Source: Verrucomicrobiales bacterium
GTDB taxonomy: Bacteria > Verrucomicrobiota > Verrucomicrobiia > Verrucomicrobiales > DEV007
Reading direction: 5' to 3'
Assembly (NCBI GenBank): GCA_002698785.1
Contig: PAAG01000009.1
Coordinates: 87,523 to 151,522 of the forward strand
DNA length: 64,000 nucleotides
Shown here piece by piece: positions 8,907 through 16,729 of this stretch. Below the pieces are notes generated by a model. The model was not told the DNA's origin. It did no database searches and saw only the letters and a list, made by a program, of their open reading frames with translations. Each line of letters begins with the position of its first letter. The stretch's first letter is position 1. Both the position numbers and the translations under genes were made by a program.

Positions 8907-9473
8907 TCAGGAGGAGGTGGTAAGTTTCGTGTCGAGGCAACTCTTCAGCAGAGTTCTGGCCCGCTGAAGGCGTTTACGGACGGCGGCAGGAGCGATCTGA
9001 AGCAGCTCAGCAGTTTCCTCGCCGCTCCGTCCTTCGAAATAGAATGCGTGTATGGTCTCTTTCAGATTGTCAGGAAGCCGGTCAAGGCAATGTTCCAGTG
9101 CCTCAAGAAGCGAACTCTTCCCCTCTGCCTGTCGAGTTTGCCAATTGGCGATTTCGGCATCCAGACGAGCCAACTCCGGCTCTCCAAGGTCATAGCGTTT
9201 GTTTTCCCGAAGCCATTCACGCCACTTGTTTCGAACAATGCCGCGCATCCACGAAGGAAAATCCCGAGTCACATCGAAGAGGTCGATTTTCTCGTAAGCA
9301 ACGATGAAGGCTTCTTGCACGATGTCCCGTGCTGTCGTGGGGCTCTTCGAAAGCGCTGTGGCATATACAAGCAGGTCGGAATGGTGCAACTCTACCAGAC
9401 GCGCGAAATCCTCCGGGCGACGTGGATCGAGGTCTTCATTGTTTGCTGAGTTGTCGAAAGAAAGCATTTCCAT
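8907..9473 (-). CDS. ECF-type RNA polymerase sigma factor
   Basis: The 188-residue protein has only sigma regions 2 and 4. Region 2 spans about 25-93 (ARDIVQEAFIVAYEKIDLFD, then FPSWMRGIVRNKWREWLREN), including the DIVQEAF core-binding helix. Region 4 spans about 124-181 (LDRLPDNLKETIHAFYFEGRSGEETAELL, then AAVRKRLQRARTLL), the DNA-binding helix-turn-helix. This is the size and layout of extracytoplasmic-function sigma factors, of the sort common in Verrucomicrobia and Rhodopirellula. A second ATG at 9467 is an alternative start. The gene is first of its pair with the putative anti-sigma membrane protein and is divergent from the PQQ-like gene across a 262-base spacer. Confidence 0.92.
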   Translation of the reverse strand: MEMLSFDNSANNEDLDPRRPEDFARLVELHHSDLLVYATALSKSPTTARDIVQEAFIVAYEKIDLFDVTRDFPSWMRGIVRNKWREWLRENKRYDLGEPELARLDAEIANWQTRQAEGKSSLLEALEHCLDRLPDNLKETIHAFYFEGRSGEETAELLQIAPAAVRKRLQRARTLLKSCLDTKLTTSS

Positions 9474-9735
9474 CCGTCAGTTTGAATTGGCAGATCCGGG
9501 GAGAATTGTGACTCGTATCTTACAGGAACTTTGTCGAATCGTGAAGTGTATTAGGAATCCTTATATGAAATATTGGCATTGGCGCCTTTTTGTCGAAGAT
9601 GCCAGTGACAGTAGAGTGGAGGATAAGTTTTACTAATTTACGTAAATTCGGCAGATTTTCCTTTTGCGCGACATTATGACCCTTCTACGTTGGTAGGCGT
9701 TCGATATCGCGAACTGTCTAATAAACCCACATTTT
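9474..9735. promoter_or_regulatory. Divergent intergenic region with a 14-bp palindrome
   Basis: This spacer separates the ECF sigma gene from the beta-propeller gene and must hold promoters for both. It contains a perfect palindrome AATTTACGTAAATT at 9635-9648, suitable for a dimeric regulator. It also has a GGAACTTTGTCG stretch near 9525 whose GGAACT resembles an ECF -35 element, with no convincing partner -10. No clear housekeeping promoter was found and no open frame in it looks like a gene. Confidence 0.45.
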
Positions 9736-12009
9736 ATGAAACTCTTATCTCGAGTTCTTCTCGTTCTCTGCGCCGCCGTGGTTTCCGCCCAATCTGCCGA
9801 TCCCGGCGTTCATAAAGAAAACTGGATCGCCTGGAGGGGACCACTTCAAAATGGATCCAGCTTGGAGTCATACTCAGACTACAAGTTCAACACCGAGCCG
9901 GTTTGGACGGATGATATCCCGGGACGCGGAACACCAGTCATTTACAACGGTCGCATGTATTCCTGGGGCTACCGCGGTGAAACGACTGATTTGGAGGAAG
10001 TTCTCCAAGCTCGTGACGAGAAGACAGGAGATATCATTTGGGAAAAGCCGATGCGCGACTTCCTGTCCGACACGGTCTACAACCGGTACACCATCGGTGC
10101 AGCAGCGATTGACACAGAGACTGAGAACGTCATTTCCGCCACCACCTACGGGGTAGTGACATGCTACACCAAGGACGGCGACATCGTTTGGCAGCACTCA
10201 ATGGTAGAGCGATTTGGCCGCCTGACTTTCCCTAATGGTCGTGCGGGTGCACCGGTTATTGACGGCGATATCTGTATCATCCGCGGCGTTACTAGTTACT
10301 GGGGTGCAGACGGTCCGGCGCGGGACCGTTTCTTCGGATTTGATAAGAACACGGGTGAATTGCTCTGGTCATCGACTCCTGGTGTGGGACCTCCCTATTT
10401 GAAAGACAGCTCTTTCAGTAACCCCACCATTGAGACCCGTAACGGAAAGCGTGTTTTCTACGCGGGTACTGGTTGCGGAAACATTGTCTGCGTTGACGTA
10501 AACGACGGGACTCCATTGTGGCGCTACCAGATCTCTAAAGGCGGGGTGAACAGCTCGCCGGTAATTTACAAAGACATGCTCATCTGTGTGCATGGTGCTG
10601 AAAATCTCGACACCACAGAGGCAGGTCGTATGTTCGCGATCAAGCTCCCGGCAGACTACGACAACCCCGGGGGTGAGGTAGACCCCGACCAGGGTGGTGC
10701 ACCACGTCTACCAGCAGACGTGGAAGTGTGGAGACACACGATTGAGATGTTCACAAGCTCTCCGACTCTTGCAGACGGAAAAGTCTATCAATTCGATAAA
10801 ACGGGAACGCTCTACTGTTACAAGGCCGAAACCGGCGAGGTGCTCTGGGAGAAGAAGCTTTCCAACGAACAGCTCCATTCCAGCCCTGTCTATGCTGACG
10901 GAAAGCTCTACGCTCCCATGTATCCAGGTGAATTCGTCATTCTGGACGTTACTGGTGAGGAGCATGAGTTCGTAGAGAAGATCAAGCTCGATGGAAACTG
11001 CATCGGTTCACCTGCTCTTTGCAACGGAAAGGTCTACGTTCACACGACTGAGAAGCTCTATTGCTTCGAAATTGAAAACTCCGGGATTACTTGGGCAGAC
11101 ATGCCGGAAGACAAGATGCCTGAAGCGGGTGAGGCGTCGAAACTCCTCTCATTGCCTACCGATGTCCTTCTGCAGGGCGGAGCCTCTGAAGAGGTAAAAC
11201 TCTACAAGGCTGACGCTAACGGTGTTCGCCTTGGCGAGGCCGGTGTTGCCGAGTGGAATACCTTCATCCCGCCCACTGCCAGGGTGAAAGCTACCATGGA
11301 TGCTTCCTTCGAAGGAAATACTATCTCTGCTGCTGATGACGCTGCCCTCTCTGCGGGTGCCTGGAAGGGCGAAGCTGACGGGCTCACAGGATTTGTTCGT
11401 GGCCGAGTGATCTCGAACATTCCGTACACCGAAGATTTCGAGACGGGTTATGAACTCGGAGACAAAGGTTTTGATTTCCCTCCGCTCCCTTGGATCGGTG
11501 CTCGCCTGAAGTGGGAAGTTCGTGAACTCGAAGGTAACAAGGTTCTTCAGAAGACTCTCGACCGAGTCCTTTTCCAGCGTTCGCTTTCCTTCATCGGCCA
11601 TCCTGACCTATCGAACTACACCGTGAAAGCAGACGTCATGACAGACGGGAATCGCCGGATTAAGTCTGTTGTAGGCCTGATCAACCAGCGATACATCATT
11701 TCCCTTGTTGGAAACTCGAACAAACTGGAAGTCAGCTCAAACTACGAGCGTTTCGAGGAATCGGTTCCTTTCTCAATTTCGCCCAATAAGTGGTATACGC
11801 TAAAAACTCGCGTCGATGTCGCGGAAGATGGCAGTGGCGTGGTTCGCGCGAAAGCATGGGTGAAAGGTGAGCCTGAGCCAGACGCGTGGACTATTGAAGC
11901 GAAGCACGATGTTGCTCACAAAAAAGGCGCACCTGGTCTTTTTGGTTTTGCTCCACAGAGCCAGAAGACCGTTTACATCGACAACATTGAAATCACCTCG
12001 AACGAATAA
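9736..12009 (+). CDS. Exported PQQ-like beta-propeller protein with C-terminal jellyroll-like domain
   Basis: The 757-residue protein has a Sec signal peptide (cut near SAQSAD). Residues about 30-420 show repeated propeller blades with the PQQ-repeat signature, such as ARDEKTGDIIWEK, GFDKNTGELLWSS, CVDVNDGTPLWRY and CYKAETGEVLWEKKL. The last 200 residues are a separate beta-rich part (DFETGYELGDKGFD, then SNYTVKADVM, then KWYTLKTRVDV) resembling the concanavalin/DUF1080-like domains appended to many verrucomicrobial exported proteins. The propeller probably lacks the acidic residues of true PQQ dehydrogenases and may serve as a scaffold, but this was not tested. The next gene encodes another such propeller, 70 bases on, so the two probably work together in the periplasm. 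Confidence 0.85.
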   Translation: MKLLSRVLLVLCAAVVSAQSADPGVHKENWIAWRGPLQNGSSLESYSDYKFNTEPVWTDDIPGRGTPVIYNGRMYSWGYRGETTDLEEVLQARDEKTGDIIWEKPMRDFLSDTVYNRYTIGAAAIDTETENVISATTYGVVTCYTKDGDIVWQHSMVERFGRLTFPNGRAGAPVIDGDICIIRGVTSYWGADGPARDRFFGFDKNTGELLWSSTPGVGPPYLKDSSFSNPTIETRNGKRVFYAGTGCGNIVCVDVNDGTPLWRYQISKGGVNSSPVIYKDMLICVHGAENLDTTEAGRMFAIKLPADYDNPGGEVDPDQGGAPRLPADVEVWRHTIEMFTSSPTLADGKVYQFDKTGTLYCYKAETGEVLWEKKLSNEQLHSSPVYADGKLYAPMYPGEFVILDVTGEEHEFVEKIKLDGNCIGSPALCNGKVYVHTTEKLYCFEIENSGITWADMPEDKMPEAGEASKLLSLPTDVLLQGGASEEVKLYKADANGVRLGEAGVAEWNTFIPPTARVKATMDASFEGNTISAADDAALSAGAWKGEADGLTGFVRGRVISNIPYTEDFETGYELGDKGFDFPPLPWIGARLKWEVRELEGNKVLQKTLDRVLFQRSLSFIGHPDLSNYTVKADVMTDGNRRIKSVVGLINQRYIISLVGNSNKLEVSSNYERFEESVPFSISPNKWYTLKTRVDVAEDGSGVVRAKAWVKGEPEPDAWTIEAKHDVAHKKGAPGLFGFAPQSQKTVYIDNIEITSNE

Positions 12010-12079
12010 TTGAAGTTTGTATCGTTTTTCCCAATTCCCCATTTTAAGATCCACCAATCCGACGAAACCCACCACGAAA

Positions 12080-13717
12080 ATGAAAACCATCCTGAATCTG
12101 TTCCTTGCACTGCTGGCCGGCTTCTTTGTCATCAGTTGCACCGAAAAGGAGGAAGCTTCCGAACCGGAAGAGAAAGAGCAGCCAGCAAAGGCTGACGAAA
12201 AAGCGCCTAGCCCTGCTCCTGAAGCTCTCGTTGCAGGCGGAGAATGGCCCGAGTGGGGCCGTGATGGCACAAACAATATGATGTCACCTGCCACTGGTGT
12301 GCCGACTGACATTGATGCCGGTGAAATCGCCGATGGAAAAGTTGAGGGAGCAAAGCATCTCAAGTGGATGGCGGATCTAGGTTCTCAGGCATACGGAACT
12401 GCAACAATCAAGGACGGTCGAGTTTTTGTTGGCACTAACAACGAGAAGCCGAGAGTAGAGAGTGTTGAAGGTGATCGCGGTATCGTGATGTGCTTCGACG
12501 AGCAGAGCGGTGACTTCCTCTGGCAGCTCGCCATCCCCAAACTCGATGCAGGTAAGGTTTCCGACTGGGAATTCCTCGGAGTGTGTTCATCCGTTGCGGT
12601 TGACGGCAAGCATGGCTACGTCGTCACAAACCGTGGTGAAGTGATCTGCCTCGACGTGTATGGAATGAGCGACGGAAATGATGGTCCTTTCGAAGACGAG
12701 GGGAAATACATGAATGGTGGACTGGAGAAGCTTGCTCAATCTGAGCCAGCTGAGACCAATGACCAGACTGGTGACATCGTTTGGGGTTACGACATGCGAA
12801 GTGAGCTAGGTGTTTTCCCTCACAACGTTACATCAAGCTCCGTAGTGATCTCTGACAAGTATGTTTTCGTATCCACCTCTAACGGAGTGGACTGGTCGCA
12901 CACGAATGTTCCAGCTCCTTTGGCACCGTGCTTCATCGTTCTCGACAAAGAGACCGGTGAACTTGTTGCAGAAGAGAACAGCATCAACGGAGAAGACATC
13001 ATGCACTGTAACTGGTCATCGCCAGCGTATGTGCCGGACCTGAATGGTGTACCGACTGTAATCTTCGGAGCTGGAGATGGATACTGCTACGGTTTCCACG
13101 CAGAGGAGTTCCAGGAACCAGACGAAGAGGGCTTCGTTTTCTTGAAGGAGCTTTGGAAAGTAAATTGCTGCCCTGACGAGTATCGCATCGACGAAGAAGG
13201 AAAGCCGATCAAATACGCAACCTACCCTGGACCTTCCGAGATTATTTCGTCTCCGGTCGTCTATGGCGGCAAGGTATATGCCGCCATCGGGCAAGACCCA
13301 GAACACGGTGAAGGTGTCGGTGCTATCACCTGTATCGACCCAAGCAAAGGAACTGGTGACGATGCAATCGTCTGGCAGTTCAAAGAAGTGAAGAGAACCA
13401 TTTCCACTCCTTCCATCGTCGATGGCCTTGTTTACATCGCTGACTACTCTGGCCGTATCTTCTGCCTTGATGCAGAGACAGGTGAGAAATACTGGGAGCA
13501 CGACACGCTCTCCCACATCTGGGGATCCACATTGGTTGTGGATGGTAAAGTTCTCATCGGCACGGAAGACGGAGAACTCGTTTACCTGAAAGCTGGTAAG
13601 GAGTACGAAGAAATGGAGATCGTGACATTTCCTGCGTCGATCTACTCGACTCCAGTGGTGGCGAACAACACTCTTTACGTGATGTGCATGACTCACCTCT
13701 ACGCATTTGAATTCTAA
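12080..13717 (+). CDS. PQQ-like beta-propeller lipoprotein
   Basis: I take the ATG at 12080 because it is followed by an ideal lipoprotein signal (MKTILNLFLALLAGFFVISC, lipobox ISC). An earlier in-frame ATG at 12017 lies in the leader. The mature protein starts with an E/K/A/P-rich tether of about 40 residues and then a propeller whose blades carry the motif 'D..TG...W' (FDEQSGDFLWQL, LDKETGELVAEE, LDAETGEKYWEHD). At 545 residues it is longer than BamB but resembles BamB-type or alcohol-dehydrogenase-like propellers. It is membrane-anchored, probably periplasmic. The leader GACGAAACCCACCACGAAA has no Shine-Dalgarno sequence. It follows the first propeller gene and is likely in its operon. Confidence 0.85.
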   Translation: MKTILNLFLALLAGFFVISCTEKEEASEPEEKEQPAKADEKAPSPAPEALVAGGEWPEWGRDGTNNMMSPATGVPTDIDAGEIADGKVEGAKHLKWMADLGSQAYGTATIKDGRVFVGTNNEKPRVESVEGDRGIVMCFDEQSGDFLWQLAIPKLDAGKVSDWEFLGVCSSVAVDGKHGYVVTNRGEVICLDVYGMSDGNDGPFEDEGKYMNGGLEKLAQSEPAETNDQTGDIVWGYDMRSELGVFPHNVTSSSVVISDKYVFVSTSNGVDWSHTNVPAPLAPCFIVLDKETGELVAEENSINGEDIMHCNWSSPAYVPDLNGVPTVIFGAGDGYCYGFHAEEFQEPDEEGFVFLKELWKVNCCPDEYRIDEEGKPIKYATYPGPSEIISSPVVYGGKVYAAIGQDPEHGEGVGAITCIDPSKGTGDDAIVWQFKEVKRTISTPSIVDGLVYIADYSGRIFCLDAETGEKYWEHDTLSHIWGSTLVVDGKVLIGTEDGELVYLKAGKEYEEMEIVTFPASIYSTPVVANNTLYVMCMTHLYAFEF

Positions 13718-13748
13718 AATCTACTCCGGCTAGTTTGCCGGGCTATTT

Positions 13749-13964
13749 ATGAAAAAATCCGCCGTTGTAGTGATTCTCTTCTTCGTCCTGGCTGCCCTTC
13801 ATCAGGACACTTGGAACTGGAATAATAAGGACCTGTGGCTGGGCTTTATGCCTGCAGGACTAGGCTATCACCTGATCTTTTCTGTGGTTGCTGCGCTCTT
13901 CTGGTTTTTGGTCAGCAAGTTTGCCTGGCCTCACAAAACCGAAGAGTGGGCAGAACAGGAATAG
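13749..13964 (+). CDS. Small membrane protein preceding a sodium symporter (DUF3311-like)
   Basis: The 71-residue protein has two hydrophobic segments, at about 5-18 and 33-56, with a short acidic C-terminus. Position just ahead of an SSS-family transporter gene and the two-helix layout with the phrase LGFMPAGLGYHLIFSVVAALFW match the small DUF3311-type subunits that accompany sodium:solute symporters (as YhdT/PanF or the YjcH/ActP arrangement). It may help assembly or regulation of the symporter. It starts 31 bases after the propeller lipoprotein stop; a weak GC hairpin (CCGGC/GCCGG near 13728-13741) lies in that gap without a T-run. Confidence 0.75.
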   Translation: MKKSAVVVILFFVLAALHQDTWNWNNKDLWLGFMPAGLGYHLIFSVVAALFWFLVSKFAWPHKTEEWAEQE

Positions 13965-14013
13965 TGTCCCGACACGCCACAACGTTTGTAACCCCTGACA
14001 GTCCTTTGTTTCA

Positions 14014-15570
14014 ATGACCACCTTTTTTATTCTGGTAGGATATCTCCTACTGCTCGTCGGCCTCGGCCTGTTGAGTAGTCGATTCTTTAAAGGCACAAGT
14101 GCCGACTTCTTCGTCGTTAGCCGATCAGTTGGCTCGTTCTTACTTCTTATGTCGATCTTCGGAACGACGATGACTGGATTCGCGCTCGTCGGTTCGACAG
14201 GTAAGGCCTTTTCCAGCGGTATCGGTGTCTACGGACTCATGGCCTCTTGGTCTGGATTGATTCATTCGGCTGTTTTCTTCGCCGTGGGTATCAAGCTCTG
14301 GGCGGTAGGGAAGCGCTATGGATACGTGACACAGTGTGAGTATTTCCGTGACCGCTTCGAATCACCTAAGTTGGGATATCTCTTGTTTCCCATCTTGGTG
14401 TTGCTGGTGATCCCTTACCTTCTCGTTGGAGTCATTGCTGCAGGGAAATTCATTCAACCCACTACAGCAGGCTTGTTTCCTGAGGCGTTCCCAATGCCTA
14501 CACTTCCAAATGGAAATCCTCATCCATTGAATGGCGGTGTCCCGCCTGCAATCGGTAGCGGAGTTATCTGTCTTATCGTTCTCTTCTATGTCTTTTTTGG
14601 CGGATTGAGGGGCGCAGTCTGGGCGAACACCTTTCAAACGATCGTTTTTATGGTCACTGGTTTGATTGCCTTCATCATGATTTCTAAGAATCTCGGCGGG
14701 TTGAAAGAAGCAAGTGAAGCTGTAGCGAATAGTGAGTTCGCTCAGAACCGTCTGGCTCGAGAAGGCTTGATCGGAAAGTTGGAATTCCTCAGTTACTGTT
14801 TCGTCCCGTTGTCAGTGGGAATGTTCCCGCACCTCTTCCAGCATTGGCTGACGGCAAAGAGTGCAAAGAATTTCAAACTAACAGTGGTGGCGCATCCTCT
14901 CTTTATAATGGTTGTCTGGGTGCCATGTATCCTGATCGGTATCTGGGCCGCCGCGTATCTTGGACCGCTTGGCCCTGGTCAGACACCGAATTCAGTTCTG
15001 GGCAGAATGGTAGGTCAGCTAGTTCACTCACCGGTACTATCGGGACTTGTCGGAGCAGGAGTCCTTGCGGCGATTATGTCTTCGCTGGACTCCCAGTTCA
15101 TGTGTCTGGGAACGATGTTCACGAACGATATCGTTATGAAGAAATTCGGGGCAGGTCGCTTCACGGACACACAGAAGATCTGGATCGCCCGTGGCTTCAT
15201 CATGGCTGTCGTAGCGATCACATATGGTCTTTCAATCTATCTTAAGGACAGCGCACACGTTTTCGATCTGGGAGTCTGGTGCTTCTCGGGATTTGCTGCT
15301 CTCTTTCCTTTGGTGTTCGCTGCGGTCTATTGGAAAGGTGTAACAAAGGCCGGTGCTTATACCTCTATCATCGCGACGGTCGTGGTCTGGTGCATCCTTT
15401 TCTATAACGATATTATCGCTGAAAAACCCGAAGGGATGGAAGACGAACTCCTTATCGGAGGAATGATGCCCGTAACAATTATGATTGCGGTATCCGCGGT
15501 AACGCTCGTCGGCGTATCTCTGTTCACCAAAAAGCCCTCTCAAGAAACGATTCAAAAGTTTTTTGCCTGA
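14014..15570 (+). CDS. Sodium:solute symporter (SSS family)
   Basis: The 518-residue protein is almost wholly hydrophobic with about 13 predicted helices. It shows the SSS pattern of FFVVSRSVGSFLLLMSIFGT in the first helices, the YFRDRFESPKLGYL loop after helix 3, the VFFGGLRGAVWANTFQTIVF segment of helices 5-6, and a discontinuous AAIMSSLDSQFMCLGTMFTND helix corresponding to the sodium-binding helix 8. It imports a solute with sodium across the inner membrane. The substrate is not evident, but the three enzymes just downstream act on carboxylates and aldehydes, so an organic acid is a reasonable guess. Confidence 0.93.
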   Translation: MTTFFILVGYLLLLVGLGLLSSRFFKGTSADFFVVSRSVGSFLLLMSIFGTTMTGFALVGSTGKAFSSGIGVYGLMASWSGLIHSAVFFAVGIKLWAVGKRYGYVTQCEYFRDRFESPKLGYLLFPILVLLVIPYLLVGVIAAGKFIQPTTAGLFPEAFPMPTLPNGNPHPLNGGVPPAIGSGVICLIVLFYVFFGGLRGAVWANTFQTIVFMVTGLIAFIMISKNLGGLKEASEAVANSEFAQNRLAREGLIGKLEFLSYCFVPLSVGMFPHLFQHWLTAKSAKNFKLTVVAHPLFIMVVWVPCILIGIWAAAYLGPLGPGQTPNSVLGRMVGQLVHSPVLSGLVGAGVLAAIMSSLDSQFMCLGTMFTNDIVMKKFGAGRFTDTQKIWIARGFIMAVVAITYGLSIYLKDSAHVFDLGVWCFSGFAALFPLVFAAVYWKGVTKAGAYTSIIATVVVWCILFYNDIIAEKPEGMEDELLIGGMMPVTIMIAVSAVTLVGVSLFTKKPSQETIQKFFA

Positions 15571-15621
15571 TTCGGCGAAAGAAAAGTAATCGAGATCGAC
15601 TCGCCATTTCTTCACAGTGAA

Positions 15622-16710
15622 ATGGCAACTACCTATTTTTTTACAATGACTGCAGACGAAGCTAAAGCACAACTTGACGAACGTGTCCGCGAAATGATGG
15701 CGTGGCACTTCAGTGAAGAAACCGGTTGTCCCTTCTGGTTGGATTGGAAAAACGAAGCCGGCTGGGACCCTCGGGAAGAGGTGAAGTCCTACGATGATAT
15801 CGTGAAGTTTCCTCACTTTCAGGATGAGTGGCTGCGCGATGAAGAGAACGAGCGCTTCGTTCCGAATGCCTACAAAGGCCGCCCTTTCAATATCTTCGAG
15901 ACTGGTGGCACGACCGGTCTTCCCAAACAGCGTGTCGGTTGGGAAGATTACAAGCACGACTACGAGCAGTTCTCTTATCAATTGAGCGACGAGTTTTTCC
16001 CGAAAGGCGGAAACTGGATCATGGTTGGCCCAACTGGTCCTCGTCGTCTTCGCCTTGCTGTGGAGCACCTTGCCAACCATCGTGGTGGTAGCTGCTACCA
16101 CGTTGACCTTGATCCTCGCTGGGTGAAGCGCCTGATTTCTCGGAAAGAACTCGACCAGGTTGAGCGCTATCAGGCTCACGTCATGGCTCAGGCCGTGGAG
16201 ATCATTAAGCACCGCGATATTTACTGTATCTTTACCACACCGAAATTGCTCGCTTCAATTGGCGAACGCATTTCGATTCCTGATCATGGAATCAAAGGCT
16301 GTTTCTGCGGCGGAACTTCAATGACGCCGGAATACGTGCGTTTTCTTCAGGAAGAGGTGCTCGAGAACCGCGCTCAATTCGTTCCCACTTACGGAAATAC
16401 TCTCATGGGATTGGCTGTGAGCATACCTGAAGAGCTTCCCGAAAAGGATTACAGCGTGACCTACTACGCCCCACAGCCACGCGCCGTTCTTCGAATTGTA
16501 GATCCGGAGAAAACTGAGATCACAAAAGAATACGGCGAATACGGGCGGGTCGAGCTCACCACGTTGACTCACGAATTCTTCATGCCGCGTTTCCTTGAAA
16601 GGGACGAGGCCATCCGTCGTCATCCACATGATCGCTATCCATGGGATGGTGTTGGTGACGTCCGTCCTTTCGGTGCGATGACAAAGACAGTGATCGAAGG
16701 CGTTTATTAA
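15622..16710 (+). CDS. EhpF-like truncated acyl-adenylating enzyme
   Basis: The 362-residue protein contains the P-loop of the ANL adenylating superfamily, TGGTTGLPK at 94-102, and later the FCGGTSMTPEY and PTYGNTLMG motifs that build the AMP site. It stops right after the hinge-like WDGVGDVRP region, so the mobile C-terminal domain used for CoA or carrier transfer is missing. This is the layout of EhpF from griseoluteate-type phenazine biosynthesis, which was proposed to activate a carboxylate as acyl-AMP for reduction by the aldehyde-dehydrogenase-like EhpG. Here too an aldehyde dehydrogenase family gene follows 19 bases later. I infer ATP-dependent activation of an unknown carboxylic acid. 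The start at 15622 has no clear ribosome binding site; a second ATG is eight codons on. Confidence 0.75.
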   Translation: MATTYFFTMTADEAKAQLDERVREMMAWHFSEETGCPFWLDWKNEAGWDPREEVKSYDDIVKFPHFQDEWLRDEENERFVPNAYKGRPFNIFETGGTTGLPKQRVGWEDYKHDYEQFSYQLSDEFFPKGGNWIMVGPTGPRRLRLAVEHLANHRGGSCYHVDLDPRWVKRLISRKELDQVERYQAHVMAQAVEIIKHRDIYCIFTTPKLLASIGERISIPDHGIKGCFCGGTSMTPEYVRFLQEEVLENRAQFVPTYGNTLMGLAVSIPEELPEKDYSVTYYAPQPRAVLRIVDPEKTEITKEYGEYGRVELTTLTHEFFMPRFLERDEAIRRHPHDRYPWDGVGDVRPFGAMTKTVIEGVY

Positions 16711-16729
16711 CACGTATTCCTTTCTTGAT

